Shown here: positions 1 to 8,646 of the stretch, piece after piece
Layout of the letters: every line of letters starts with the position of its first letter
Position numbering within the stretch: position 1 is the stretch's first letter
Assembly (NCBI GenBank): GCA_023665865.1
Contig: JAMPDC010000001.1
Coordinates: 26,134-90,133, forward strand
Direction of reading: 5' to 3'
DNA: 64,000 bases
Source of the DNA: Staphylococcus sp.
GTDB taxonomy: Bacteria > Bacteroidota > Bacteroidia > Bacteroidales > Muribaculaceae
Notes under the pieces: model-generated
Databases searched by the model: none
The model's input: only the letters and a program-made list of their open reading frames with translations
What the model was told of the DNA's origin: nothing
Program-made: the position numbers and the translations under genes

Positions 1-505
1 GTATTTCTTTTGCAGGAACACCACCGACGATTGAATATGGCTCTACATCTTTTGTTACAACTGCCCGTGTACCGATAATTGCCCCATCGCCTATGTGAAC
101 TCCAGCCATGATAACTGCATCATAACCAATCCAAACATCATTGCCGATGACAATATCTCCCTTGTTGTCCCATGCTGTGGCAACTTCAGATTTAGGCAAG
201 TCCCATTCCTCAAAAAAGAGAGGAAAAGTATATGTCGAGAGTGATTTAAGTGTATGATTGGCACAGTTAAATATGAACTTTGCACCGCACGCTATCGAGC
301 AAAATTTTCCGATAATCAATCTATCGTGATTTATCGGATAATGATACAGCACATTGTTATTCTCAAAGTCGCGCGGATCATTCACAAAATCATTATAGAT
401 TGTGAAATCTCCGACTTCGATAGTCGGTTTTGTAATTACGGACTTTAGATATACCGTTTGAGTATCGCCGGTTCTCGGATATATTATGTTGTGATTGGGA
501 TTCAT
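1..505 (-). CDS. Vat-type xenobiotic O-acetyltransferase, partial (3' end outside window)
   Basis: About 168 residues are visible, running off the left edge. The C-terminal half carries left-handed beta-helix hexapeptides (IVIGNDVWIGYDAV, then GDGAIIGTRAVV) and ends near SIVGGVPAKEI, the usual signature of the Vat/CatB acetyltransferases that move acetyl from acetyl-CoA to a hydroxyl of small molecules such as streptogramins or chloramphenicol. The NHTLKSLSTYTFPLF stretch contains the histidine expected at the active site. Its ATG (505-503) overlaps the TGA of the tautomerase gene by four bases, so the two are probably translationally coupled. True substrate is unknown; many chromosomal members do not confer drug resistance. 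Confidence 0.85.
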   Translation of the reverse strand, partial: MNPNHNIIYPRTGDTQTVYLKSVITKPTIEVGDFTIYNDFVNDPRDFENNNVLYHYPINHDRLIIGKFCSIACGAKFIFNCANHTLKSLSTYTFPLFFEEWDLPKSEVATAWDNKGDIVIGNDVWIGYDAVIMAGVHIGDGAIIGTRAVVTKDVEPYSIVGGVPAKEI

Positions 506-702
506 CGCTTATAATTACGTTTTATTTCATCTATGGATTTTCCGCCGATGCCAAAATTCTCATCGGGGAGTTCCTTGATGGTTACAGTGAAGAATTGCTC
601 CGGGATATGGGTTATCTCTGAGGCTGTGGCCGTGAGCCGTTCAATCAACTCTTTCTTTTGTTCTGCGGTAAGTTTTCCGCTTTCGATAGATATGTAAGGC
701 AT
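502..702 (-). CDS. 4-oxalocrotonate tautomerase family protein
   Basis: A 66-residue protein beginning Met-Pro; in this family Met is removed and Pro-1 is the catalytic base for keto-enol tautomerisation. Length fits the short 4-OT type (about 62 residues), which forms hexamers. The sequence PYISIESGKLTAEQKKELIE and the later ITHIPEQFFTVTIKELP match the beta-alpha-beta family pattern. The substrate cannot be told: no catabolic genes are nearby. It sits 32 bases after the SUKH-like gene and overlaps the acetyltransferase start by four bases, placing both at the tail of the leftward Sel1 array. Confidence 0.9.
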   Translation of the reverse strand: MPYISIESGKLTAEQKKELIERLTATASEITHIPEQFFTVTIKELPDENFGIGGKSIDEIKRNYKR

Positions 703-734
703 ATTATATTATATTATCTTTATATAGTTAGTTA

Positions 735-1226
735 TCAGCAAATACCGGCTCCCATTTCTTCAATCATCGTACTCCACAGACCTTCGGGATCTTCAATGGC
801 AGTGGAATCTATTTTGTCAACTTTCTTTCGGAGTTCGGCTTCCGCTTGCTCACATTCTTTCTCGAATACATCTGTCTCTACGGTGGGTTCAAGTTCTGCA
901 AGACGTCTTTCCGCTTCCATGTACAGATTCATGATTCCCATGAAAGCGGGAAAATTGGCGGCACAGTATCCTATGATATGGTCTTCGTCGAGATTAGACA
1001 GGTCGTAGCGTTCCCTTTCGCCGGGCAATTCCAGCAGGCGAACCGAACCGTCATCCATCACGACAATGTACAATCCGAGTATTGTATCTTCCGCCACGGT
1101 AACAAAAGAGCGTTGTGATTTCAGTTTGCCAAGCCAGAGGGTATCCGGGGCTAAAAAAGTGTATATGCTTAACTCCGTTCCTGCTTGTGGCAAGTGTTCC
1201 TTCACAATTTGCAAAATATTATCCAT
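735..1226 (-). CDS. SUKH-like putative immunity-type protein (weak assignment)
   Basis: 163 residues from the ATG at 1226. An in-frame ATG at 1289 would overlap the upstream Sel1 gene by 41 bases, so the inner start, 22 bases after that stop, is preferred. The central part (IYTFLAPDTLWLG, then ILGLYIVVMDDGSVRLLELP and a helix with IIGYCAANFPAFMGIMNLY) follows the SUKH pattern of a strand pair followed by an aromatic helix near the C-terminus. SUKH proteins are often antidotes in polymorphic-toxin loci. No profile score is available here, so this is a guess from pattern. Soluble, no signal peptide. A cytoplasmic partner of the Sel1 proteins is possible. Confidence 0.6.
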   Translation of the reverse strand: MDNILQIVKEHLPQAGTELSIYTFLAPDTLWLGKLKSQRSFVTVAEDTILGLYIVVMDDGSVRLLELPGERERYDLSNLDEDHIIGYCAANFPAFMGIMNLYMEAERRLAELEPTVETDVFEKECEQAEAELRKKVDKIDSTAIEDPEGLWSTMIEEMGAGIC

Positions 1227-1248
1227 ACTTAATATATCACTGTTATCA

Positions 1249-2340
1249 TCATGTTTTTGAATCTGCTTCCAGTTCCTCAGCCTTGGCATACCATGCGGCA
1301 GCCTGTTTCGCGTTCTTTCTCACGCCGTAGCCGTTGGCGTAACAGTCAGCCAGACAGCGCATAGCTTCCGCATGACCATAATACCCCTTGTTCTCACTGA
1401 CATTGGTCGCCGCTTTTTTATACAACTTCACGGCTTCCGCCATATCCTGCCCGACACCATTGCCGTCGGCATAGCACCGGGCAAGCAGATATTGCGCCTC
1501 AGGATCACACATCTTCGCCGCCTCGCGGTAGAATTCCACCGCTTTCTCCCAATCCTGCTCCACTCCATGCCCCGAGGCATAACAATTACCAAGCCCGAGC
1601 AGGACGTCGGGAGAAACATAGCCATCGGTATCAACCGCCTTGCCATACCATTCCACTGCACGGTTATAATCGACCGACACTCCGCGACCCGAATAGTAGC
1701 ATTTACCGAGTTCGACCCCTGCCATAGGGTTATCGTTTTCCGCTGCTTTCCTAAACCATAAAAAGGCTTTTTCATAATCTTGACCGACACCGTTACCCTC
1801 GCTGTAACATAGTCCCAAGGTAAAATACGCACCTCTGTATCCTCCTTCGGCGGCTTTCAGGTAATGGGCAAAAGCTCGCTCCGCATCTTTCTGCAATCCC
1901 CCTTGTCCGGTACTGTAGCAGTACCCCAGACAGTCGTCAGCATACGCATTGCCGAGTTCAGCCGCCTTCCGCCACCATTCGACAGCCAATTTCATGTCGT
2001 GATCTATACCCCATCCATGCATATAGCAAGAGCCGAGCATACACATGGCTTCAGCTAAAACAGCATCGGGCAGATCTTTTCGGTTTGCGGCTTTTCTCAA
2101 CCATTTGGCAAGCTGCCCTTGATAACTATCCTTGTTCAACCGTTCTTGCGCCGGACGGCTACTGTCAGCTGCCATCCAGTACCAACGAAAAGCCTTTGCA
2201 AGATTGCGTTGCACGCCGATGCCTTCCTCATAACATTGCCCTAACTGATACTGTGCCGGTGCATAACCCGACTCCGCCGACTCACGGCATTTCTCTAAAT
2301 CAAATTTATCGCTGGTATTTTTAATCCCGTACTCTATCAT
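1249..2340 (-). CDS. Sel1-repeat protein A
   Basis: 363 residues made of about eight consecutive Sel1-like (TPR-related) repeats of 36-40 residues, each with the pattern A-x-x-x-LG-x-CY-x-x-G-x-GV-x-x-D-x-x-KA-x-x-W-x-x-KAA. Sel1 repeats form an alpha-solenoid for protein binding. No signal peptide or membrane segment, so it is presumably cytoplasmic. The start at 2340 lies 11 bases after the stop of the preceding gene. Unlike proteins B and C in the same array it is regular from end to end and lacks their divergent N-terminal half. Function unknown; a scaffold or adaptor for the neighbouring small proteins is inferred from context only. Confidence 0.9.
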   Translation of the reverse strand: MIEYGIKNTSDKFDLEKCRESAESGYAPAQYQLGQCYEEGIGVQRNLAKAFRWYWMAADSSRPAQERLNKDSYQGQLAKWLRKAANRKDLPDAVLAEAMCMLGSCYMHGWGIDHDMKLAVEWWRKAAELGNAYADDCLGYCYSTGQGGLQKDAERAFAHYLKAAEGGYRGAYFTLGLCYSEGNGVGQDYEKAFLWFRKAAENDNPMAGVELGKCYYSGRGVSVDYNRAVEWYGKAVDTDGYVSPDVLLGLGNCYASGHGVEQDWEKAVEFYREAAKMCDPEAQYLLARCYADGNGVGQDMAEAVKLYKKAATNVSENKGYYGHAEAMRCLADCYANGYGVRKNAKQAAAWYAKAEELEADSKT

Positions 2341-2351
2341 GACTTTTTTGA

Positions 2352-3080
2352 TTAATTATTGGAAGGTAATTCCACGGTTATTTCATCAAATGGCTCGGGT
2401 CTGCCGATGTACACGCGAAATGTGTCTCCGTCCCAACCGGTCTTATTGATAGCAGACTTACGACTGTCGGCACAACGGGGCAGATCCTCATCCCATTTGG
2501 ATGCGACTACCTCGCCGGTGACTGTGCTGACAATCTCCACTTTCAGGGCATCGCCGACCTTCGGCCCGAAGCAGTTATAGACCAACGCACGGTGTTTTCT
2601 GTCGCGGCTCAGTTTGGAGTAGCGTTGTAGCAGGGTTTTCTTCTCAAACCCACAGTCGCGCAAGTTCTGCATGATCTCTTCACGCCGTTGTGCCAGCCGG
2701 TTTTGGCCGCCATTTGTTTCGTCAATCTCCGTCAAGACATCAAGCACAAGATTGGCCACGTACTCTACAAACTCTTCGCCGAATTCTTTGAATTCATAAA
2801 GCCGACGGGAGGTTTCACGGTCCAAATCATAGGTTGATACACCAAACATCCCTTCCCAATTCTTATATCCCGGAGTCACATTTTGTCGCTCGACATGAGC
2901 ACAGATGGTGAGCCGACTGTTTCCGTCAATGTCTATCGGTGACAATTCCTGAAGGATCACCTGACAGATGCCATAGGTGGCAACATACAGATGAGCCACA
3001 TCACAGTAATTCGATTCCTCCTTGATGCGTCGTGCAATAATATCGTCGTCCTCAAAAGAGAGCATTTGTAACTTTGCCAT
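2352..3080 (-). CDS. Unrecognised protein in Sel1 array
   Basis: 242 residues, no signal peptide or membrane segment. I do not recognise a family. Visible features: a charged N-terminus, a Cys-containing middle (YCDVAHLYVATYGICQ), a helical acidic stretch at about residues 90-125, a basic helix around 130-165 (RLAQRREEIMQNLRDCGFEKK), and a C-terminal part that reads like a small beta domain (VYNCFGPKVGDALKVEIVS, later GDTFRVYIGRPEPFDEITVELP). It lies nine bases after Sel1 protein B and 11 bases before Sel1 protein A, so it is surely co-transcribed. Real coding is supported by tight packing and consistent codon use. Confidence 0.8.
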   Translation of the reverse strand: MAKLQMLSFEDDDIIARRIKEESNYCDVAHLYVATYGICQVILQELSPIDIDGNSRLTICAHVERQNVTPGYKNWEGMFGVSTYDLDRETSRRLYEFKEFGEEFVEYVANLVLDVLTEIDETNGGQNRLAQRREEIMQNLRDCGFEKKTLLQRYSKLSRDRKHRALVYNCFGPKVGDALKVEIVSTVTGEVVASKWDEDLPRCADSRKSAINKTGWDGDTFRVYIGRPEPFDEITVELPSNN

Positions 3081-3089
3081 GTTCCTCCG

Positions 3090-4220
3090 TTATTTGAAAT
3101 CACGGAATTTCTTGTTGTTTAGCGCGTTCTCGGCGGCGCGGTTATCATGTGAGGCGGCAAGTTTGAAATAATCGTATGCCTTGCGCAAATCGACTTCAAC
3201 GCCAAGCCCTTTCAGGTACATATTGCCGATTTCATACTCTGCCACATCTATGAAAGAGTCTCTTTTCATACTCTTGTCGCCGGCAACCTGCTGATACAAT
3301 GCCATAGCCGCCGAATAATCCTTTTCACAGCCTGCACCACGTTTGTAGCACTCAGCCAATTTCAATTTTGCATAAGAGTCCCCGCTGTCGGACGCCTTTT
3401 GGAACCATTCAAACGCCTTGTCAAAATCTCTTTCGACGCCTTCGCCGTTCATGTATGCGTATGCCACATTATAATATGCTGTGGTATAGCCCAGTTCAGC
3501 CGCTCTCATATAACATTCGAAGGCTTTTCCTTCGTTCCCTTCACTTCTGTATGTCTGTGCTAAATCGACGTATGATGCACCATCTTTCTTTTCGGTGGAA
3601 ATTTCCTCATAGAGTCGCGTAGCCTCGTCAGTCCGGTCCGGCAGATAGCTGACAATTTCGACTGGTACGCCCAAGTCGTAAGACAGGGTATCGGCAAGAT
3701 TCTTCTTGTCTTTGGTAGTGCCATGTTCAGCTTTGGTCCTCAATATCTCTATCAGGCGTTCATAGCATACCAAAGCGGCCTCCCCTCCTTCCTTTTCTGT
3801 CATATCGTCTGGACGATCATAGACATAAAGACTCATCAAGGATTTTACCGCACTAACTACGCCTTTGTCCGCTTTCTTCTTCAGCACCTCGATCATCCGA
3901 TAATGCCACTTCCGACCCAACGACTTTCTCTGCTCCAGATCTATGTCATCACAGATAAAACGGTAATAGTCAGCAAGGAATTTTATAGCTTTCATATTGT
4001 TGGCTTCCGCCGCCTTCACCATCCAACATATAAAGCGGGAAGAATCCTCACAATAGAAGGTGTAATAATATCTGCCGAGCCAATATTGCGCCTGTGGATT
4101 GCCCAGCTCTGCCGCCGGAGTTATCGCCTCGACCGCTGGTCTGGCCACCTTCGGATCGTCAAAATCATCAACGCTTTGCTTTATGATTTTGAAATACTGT
4201 GATAATTCCTTGCTGTTCAT
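3090..4220 (-). CDS. Sel1-repeat protein B
   Basis: 376 residues. The C-terminal half has four clear Sel1 repeats (for example AYYNVAYAYMNGEGVERDF, then AKLKLAECYKRGAGCEKDY, and YEIGNMYLKGLGVEVDL). The N-terminal half has degenerate repeats with the conserved phrase AVEAITPAAELG...AQYWLGRYY and a stretch EQRKSLGRKWHYRMIEVL. Both halves align along their length with Sel1 protein C (6006-7193), so B and C are paralogues from a local duplication. Cytoplasmic by absence of a signal peptide. Role unknown. Confidence 0.88.
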   Translation of the reverse strand: MNSKELSQYFKIIKQSVDDFDDPKVARPAVEAITPAAELGNPQAQYWLGRYYYTFYCEDSSRFICWMVKAAEANNMKAIKFLADYYRFICDDIDLEQRKSLGRKWHYRMIEVLKKKADKGVVSAVKSLMSLYVYDRPDDMTEKEGGEAALVCYERLIEILRTKAEHGTTKDKKNLADTLSYDLGVPVEIVSYLPDRTDEATRLYEEISTEKKDGASYVDLAQTYRSEGNEGKAFECYMRAAELGYTTAYYNVAYAYMNGEGVERDFDKAFEWFQKASDSGDSYAKLKLAECYKRGAGCEKDYSAAMALYQQVAGDKSMKRDSFIDVAEYEIGNMYLKGLGVEVDLRKAYDYFKLAASHDNRAAENALNNKKFRDFK

Positions 4221-4267
4221 CTGACATTCATATTTCTTATCCCTTTTATATCCAGTATTTTTCCGGC

Positions 4268-4855
4268 TCAGAATGTAAAAAGCAACCCTTTGTTTTCATC
4301 GAGGGCATCCTCATATAGGCTGCACAGTTCATCGTATGCTTCCATCCATTCCTCGGGATCGGCTTCATATAGCATCTCCTCGGGATCTGGTTCGGCATCT
4401 TCCGCTGCATCTCTGCTGTCTTTCAATACTTCCAGTATTGTCTCCACCTCGTCACTATCAATAAGCCCCATACCTTCCATACCGGGATCGACGGTCACGC
4501 CGCCGGCTTCGATATCCCAACCGGTTACCGGTACCGAGCCCTCTTCAAAAATATCGAGAGATTTGATTACTTCATTCACAGCATCCCACATGTCGACCAA
4601 ACCACGGTCGTCATCTACATCATAGCAGGCGGTAAGCAAAATGTCAAAATAGACCTGCAACGTGAGTTCGTCAAACTCATCTTCCCAGTCCTCTTCAAGA
4701 GGCTCTCCGGTGTAAGGTGATTGGAACTCATCGAGATGATTACATATATATTCATGTGCCACTTCAGTATTTTTCACACTGTCTGCCATGACTGGTTTGA
4801 TTTCGGCGTAGAATTTGTCTGTGTCAAACAGAAACGCCTTGTGTTCCATACTCAT
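4268..4855 (-). CDS. Unrecognised acidic protein in Sel1 array
   Basis: 195 residues, strikingly rich in Asp and Glu, with acidic runs such as EPLEEDWEDEFDEL, CYDVDDDRGLVDMWD and AEDAEPDPEEMLYEADPEEW. No signal peptide, membrane segment or recognisable family. Start codons at residues 1 and 3 (Met-Ser-Met) are both possible. High acidity is common in immunity proteins and in DNA-mimic proteins, but nothing in the sequence proves either role. It lies between a putative lipoprotein gene and Sel1 protein B. Confidence 0.75.
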   Translation of the reverse strand: MSMEHKAFLFDTDKFYAEIKPVMADSVKNTEVAHEYICNHLDEFQSPYTGEPLEEDWEDEFDELTLQVYFDILLTACYDVDDDRGLVDMWDAVNEVIKSLDIFEEGSVPVTGWDIEAGGVTVDPGMEGMGLIDSDEVETILEVLKDSRDAAEDAEPDPEEMLYEADPEEWMEAYDELCSLYEDALDENKGLLFTF

Positions 4856-4897
4856 GATTATATTGTCTTTATTGGGTTTGATATTTGATTTATTTGA

Positions 4898-5626
4898 TTA
4901 TTTACAGATTCGCACAGCATCGAAATGGGAATTCTTCTCAAAATCGAAGATATTCAACTTGCCTTGTTGTATTGAATCTGTGTCGTGATCCATACTTATG
5001 TAATGGTCGCCTCCGAGCAGAAACTGAACATTGGGCAGTTGAGGCGTTCCGATGGAAAATATGTCATCTTCACCAATATACCTAATATTCATATCAGGAT
5101 AGACTCTAGCAAACTGTTCCAATGATGAGATTACACCGATACACTTGTCAGTCAGAAACAACTCTGAATAGACATAGATTTCTCCTATATTGTCGCTCAC
5201 ATATCCGGTAACCGCATCATATTGAGGGGTTACTCTGACCCATCCCTCGTTACCTATGTAGTAAGTGTAAACTGGTATTTCTATTGCCATTTCATCCGAC
5301 ACAGTTTTAATTTCGATTGATTTTTCAACTTCGAATCCGTCCATTGTATCCTGAATAACCGCACCGATGCAAAATGGCCCGGCACTAACATTTGTTATTG
5401 GATACGCCCTCCTTACGAGAACTGAATCAATCTGTGCCACAACAGCAGGTTGTCCTGAAGTAACATTGTCGATATTTTCATGCCCATTCTGAACATTGGC
5501 ATGATTGACATTGCAAGCCAAGAGAAGAACAGTCACAATGAGCACAATTCCACGTTGAGTGTACAATGTGATGCCCCAGTTGCCAATATACCGCCTTGTT
5601 ATTTCAAATAGATGTTTTCTATACAT
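4898..5626 (-). CDS. Putative membrane-anchored or lipoprotein, unknown function
   Basis: 242 residues. A hydrophobic segment at about residues 25-38 (IVLIVTVLLLACNV) follows a 24-residue basic N-terminus and ends in LLAC, a good lipobox, so it is probably a lipoprotein with a long n-region or a signal-anchored protein. The rest is predicted extracytoplasmic and beta-rich (VYTYYIGNEGWVRVTP, GEIYVYSELFLTDKCIG). I do not recognise the family. It is the only exported product in the Sel1 array, which is odd if its partners are cytoplasmic. It lies 15 bases after the DUF4375-like gene. Confidence 0.7.
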   Translation of the reverse strand: MYRKHLFEITRRYIGNWGITLYTQRGIVLIVTVLLLACNVNHANVQNGHENIDNVTSGQPAVVAQIDSVLVRRAYPITNVSAGPFCIGAVIQDTMDGFEVEKSIEIKTVSDEMAIEIPVYTYYIGNEGWVRVTPQYDAVTGYVSDNIGEIYVYSELFLTDKCIGVISSLEQFARVYPDMNIRYIGEDDIFSIGTPQLPNVQFLLGGDHYISMDHDTDSIQQGKLNIFDFEKNSHFDAVRICK

Positions 5627-5641
5627 AAATTAGTAGGCATT

Positions 5642-6001
5642 TCAGTCAAGAATAACATCCTTGTTTTCCCATACAAATTGCTCAAGGCAATCGCATAGCG
5701 AAGGTTCGAAATCGTAATAGGCATTGTCAGTTTCTTTCCAATCATCCTCTTCTCCATCGGTGATTGCCCGGCGGTAGTTGTCGGCCATCTCCTTGTTGCC
5801 GACAGTCAGGATGGCATCTTCCACTTCAACCGGATTTGTCTCGGGATAATTTTCAAGATAACCGGAATGTCCTCCGTTCTGCATCTCGGCATCATACCAA
5901 AAGCAGAGCACCGCTTTCTTCTGAATCGGTGAAAGAGTCATCGCATCGCGCTCACAGATTTCATCAATAAATCTATTCCAAAGAATATCTTTTTCTGTCA
6001 T
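5642..6001 (-). CDS. DUF4375 / DMP19-like protein
   Basis: 119 residues. The pattern of a helix ending in SPIQKKAVLCFWYDAEMQNGG, then GYLENYPE and VEDAILTVGNKEMADNYRRAI matches the DUF4375 (DMP19-like) family, whose hallmark is an E/D-x-x-NGG-x-x-x-Y-x-x-N motif. The Neisseria namesake is an acidic DNA-mimic protein; other members occur in toxin-immunity neighbourhoods. This protein is acidic throughout and ends with a Cys-rich aromatic tail (SLCDCLEQFVWENKD). It follows the Sel1 C stop by four bases. Assignment is by motif only. Confidence 0.75.
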   Translation of the reverse strand: MTEKDILWNRFIDEICERDAMTLSPIQKKAVLCFWYDAEMQNGGHSGYLENYPETNPVEVEDAILTVGNKEMADNYRRAITDGEEDDWKETDNAYYDFEPSLCDCLEQFVWENKDVILD

Positions 6002-6005
6002 AATG

Positions 6006-7193
6006 CTAAAGTAATTCGTTTAATTGTTGTTCTGCCTGAGTATTATTGCATTTCTTGGCAGCGAGTTTAAAACAGCCTATCGCCTTTTTCAAATCGGGCG
6101 GCACGCCAAGTCCTTTCAGGTACATATTGCCGATCTCGTATAATGCAGTTCCGATTCCGGTTGCTTGATGCTTGAATCCTCGGCCATTGATGCGCTCGGC
6201 TATGTGTTGATATTCAAGCATAGCCTTTTTATAATCCTGACTGCCGCCGATACCGTTTTTGTAACATTCGGCAAGTTTCAGGATTGCCGTAATTTCACCG
6301 GCATCCGCGCCTTTCCTATACCATTTACGAGCTTGCACATCGTCCAGTTCAATGCCTTTGCCAAAGCGATAGGCATCCCCTATTTTCGCAAATGCTTCAT
6401 GGCAGCAGTTGTTCGTCCCGGTAGCTTTCTTAAAGCAGGTGAAGGCTTTTTTCTCTTCGCCTAAATCATTGTATGCACATCCCATCTTGTAATAGGCTTC
6501 CGACTTGAAGAAGCCATCACTGTCGCTGTCTATTATATCTTTATACAGTCGTATAGCTTGCGACAGGCTCCGCTCGTCATCTTCGTCCGAGAAGCAATCC
6601 AACAGTTCCTCCGGGACACCATCAGCATACAGAAGTATATCGGCAAGGTTCATCTTATCCTCCAAGTCGCCCTTTGATGCCTTTGCCGTCATTATCTCAA
6701 TCCAGCGGTCGTACCACTTCCGTGCTGTTTCAAGGCCATCACAGGGATTTATGTCCTCAGGACAATCCTCAATATACATATTCATCAATGTCTTGGCTGC
6801 ATCAACCGAACCCTTGTCAGCCGTCGATGCCAATAGATCGAACCACCGCTTGTGCCATCCAAGAATCAACGACTTTCGTTGCTCTGCATCTATTCCGTCG
6901 GGACAATCGTTGCGATATATCTCCATGATGAGCATGGCAGCTTCGGGAGTGCCGCTATCCGCAGCCTTTTCAAACCAATGGATAGCTTTCCGATTATCGC
7001 ACCCGCCATGATAACCCCACGAATAATACTTGCCGAGAAGCATCTGAGCCTTCGCATCGCCCTGTTCGGCAGCAGGAGTTATTGCATCGACCGCTTGCCG
7101 TGCAGAGACGGCATCCCCTTCTCCGGCATGGCATTTGATAAATTGGCGGATTATTCTGTATGATTCTGACAAGCCTTTGTTATTTACGTCCAT
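6006..7193 (-). CDS. Sel1-repeat protein C, first gene of the array
   Basis: 395 residues from the ATG at 7193; an upstream GTG at 7208 would add five residues and is less likely. About four canonical Sel1 repeats lie in the C-terminal half (AFAKIGDAYRFGKGIELDDVQ, ILKLAECYKNGIGGSQDY, YEIGNMYLKGLGVPPDLKKA). The N-terminal half parallels Sel1 protein B (AVDAITPAAEQG, then AEQRKSLILGWHKRW), confirming paralogy. It heads the leftward array; the 79-base gap to the next gene upstream is the most likely place for the array promoter, although no clear TAnnTTTG box was found there. Confidence 0.88.
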   Translation of the reverse strand: MDVNNKGLSESYRIIRQFIKCHAGEGDAVSARQAVDAITPAAEQGDAKAQMLLGKYYSWGYHGGCDNRKAIHWFEKAADSGTPEAAMLIMEIYRNDCPDGIDAEQRKSLILGWHKRWFDLLASTADKGSVDAAKTLMNMYIEDCPEDINPCDGLETARKWYDRWIEIMTAKASKGDLEDKMNLADILLYADGVPEELLDCFSDEDDERSLSQAIRLYKDIIDSDSDGFFKSEAYYKMGCAYNDLGEEKKAFTCFKKATGTNNCCHEAFAKIGDAYRFGKGIELDDVQARKWYRKGADAGEITAILKLAECYKNGIGGSQDYKKAMLEYQHIAERINGRGFKHQATGIGTALYEIGNMYLKGLGVPPDLKKAIGCFKLAAKKCNNTQAEQQLNELL

Positions 7194-7272
7194 ATTTGCA
7201 AGGCTCACTATTTATAAGAGTTCATAATTTGCAATTATGCCTTATTCCATCTATAGTAAAGGATACTTGATA

Positions 7273-8097
7273 TTAAACAATCCATACGGGTGATTTCCGG
7301 ATATTAAAGTTTTCAGACAAGGTTTGAGCAAATGGTGAAAAGAAACGGCGTGCGCCTTGCGGGCAGACTTTGACACATACGCAACATTTGATACACTTCG
7401 TAGGATCTGCATCCTCGCAACCCGGTGTTATTGCACCTGTCGGACAAGTATCATAACAGCTCCCACAGTCGTCACAAAGCGACGTATCAACCTCGGGAAG
7501 ATAAGTAACGGGCCTTTTTGCCTGCTGCTGTTGGTAGCCGATTACAAAATTCCTGAAATTAATCATGGATTCCATCGGTGAGGGTTCGTCAGTCAATGAT
7601 GATGGACTTATTTTGCACAATTCATCCCTTCTGATTTTTAAAGCTATTTCCTTTCCAAAAGCCCGGGCAGCTGCCATGTCCTGTTGGTCAGGACGACCGG
7701 AGGCAATGGGAGTGTCGGCCGTCGAATAGGAATGTTCACCAATGAATGTAGCAGCGCCACATATCAAACATCCGCTGTCAGACATAAATGATGCAAAATC
7801 AACCACTGCGTTCTCAAATGCACGGTTTCCATACACAGCGACAACTACGCATTTTGCGTTGTTTCCGACTATACCTTTAAGCCGGTCCTTTACAATCGGA
7901 GCAATTTTCCCGCCATACACAGGGGCTGCTACGATAATAATATCATCGGGACTTAGCACAATGTCTTCTACCGGATGGAACGTCAGGTCCCTGAAACTGA
8001 TATCAGTATTCAGCACCCCGGATATTCCTTCGTTAATATCACTAAGAATCTTGGCGGAGGTGCCGGTAGGAGAGAATGAAAAAGAATATATGCTCAT
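7273..8097 (-). CDS. EFR1-type flavodoxin/ferredoxin fusion protein
   Basis: 274 residues from the ATG at 8097 (a TTG at 8112 is possible but weaker). The N-terminus SFSPTGTSAKILSDI is the flavodoxin-like FMN loop, followed by DIIIVAAPVYGGKI. The C-terminus has two 4Fe-4S ferredoxin motifs, CDDCGSCYDTCPTGAI and CIKCCVCVKVCPQGA. Such EFR1-family proteins move low-potential electrons to an unknown acceptor in anaerobes. It is in the same direction as the GNAT and HxlR genes, 89 bases downstream of the GNAT gene, so it may share the HxlR promoter region. Partner unknown. Confidence 0.9.
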   Translation of the reverse strand: MSIYSFSFSPTGTSAKILSDINEGISGVLNTDISFRDLTFHPVEDIVLSPDDIIIVAAPVYGGKIAPIVKDRLKGIVGNNAKCVVVAVYGNRAFENAVVDFASFMSDSGCLICGAATFIGEHSYSTADTPIASGRPDQQDMAAARAFGKEIALKIRRDELCKISPSSLTDEPSPMESMINFRNFVIGYQQQQAKRPVTYLPEVDTSLCDDCGSCYDTCPTGAITPGCEDADPTKCIKCCVCVKVCPQGARRFFSPFAQTLSENFNIRKSPVWIV

Positions 8098-8186
8098 AAA
8101 ATAACGGATCAATGGTTTCTTGCAAATTTACAAAAAAACGATGGGACTTGATATATCCTGAGACACATTTCGGCGGACTGTTGAAT

Positions 8187-8645
8187 TTATCTCATACATG
8201 ATAAATGATAGACCCGTGTTTTCTCACCCCATGGATGAAAACAATAGCCTATGAAATCAAAACCGAATCGTTCATAGTATCCAATATGGTCAGTACATAG
8301 ATACAAGTCCCCGAATCCCAAAAATCTTGCATCCTCAGCGGCATATTCAACAAGCATTTTGCCATAATTATTACCTCGGCAATCTTCCTCCACATACAGT
8401 GCAGCCAACCAAGGATACAGATCCATGCGGGAATTAAAATCATTGGTCACCAACCCTGCGCAGCCGACAATTCTATCTCCATCAGTCAGCAAATACCATT
8501 GAGGGAGAGGGTTGGCGGCATCTATGCAATGACGCATACAATCGTCGTATACAGCCATAGAATCTTCCGTAGCCCATTTGTCTTGAAAATAGGCAATCGC
8601 CTGTTCAAGATATTCAGGATTCTTTCGCAAAGAGATTATTTCCAT
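8187..8645 (-). CDS. GNAT-family N-acetyltransferase
   Basis: 152 residues. The GNAT fold is shown by [10 protein letters not shown] (strand beta4), then [24 protein letters not shown], where RGNNYG is the acetyl-CoA pyrophosphate loop, and the late strand [17 protein letters not shown]. The family acetylates amines of small molecules or proteins; the substrate here is unknown. It begins one base after the stop of the HxlR regulator gene, so it is certainly co-transcribed and may respond to the same stress signal. Confidence 0.9.
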   Translation of the reverse strand: MEIISLRKNPEYLEQAIAYFQDKWATEDSMAVYDDCMRHCIDAANPLPQWYLLTDGDRIVGCAGLVTNDFNSRMDLYPWLAALYVEEDCRGNNYGKMLVEYAAEDARFLGFGDLYLCTDHIGYYERFGFDFIGYCFHPWGEKTRVYHLSCMR

Positions 8646-8646
8646 A

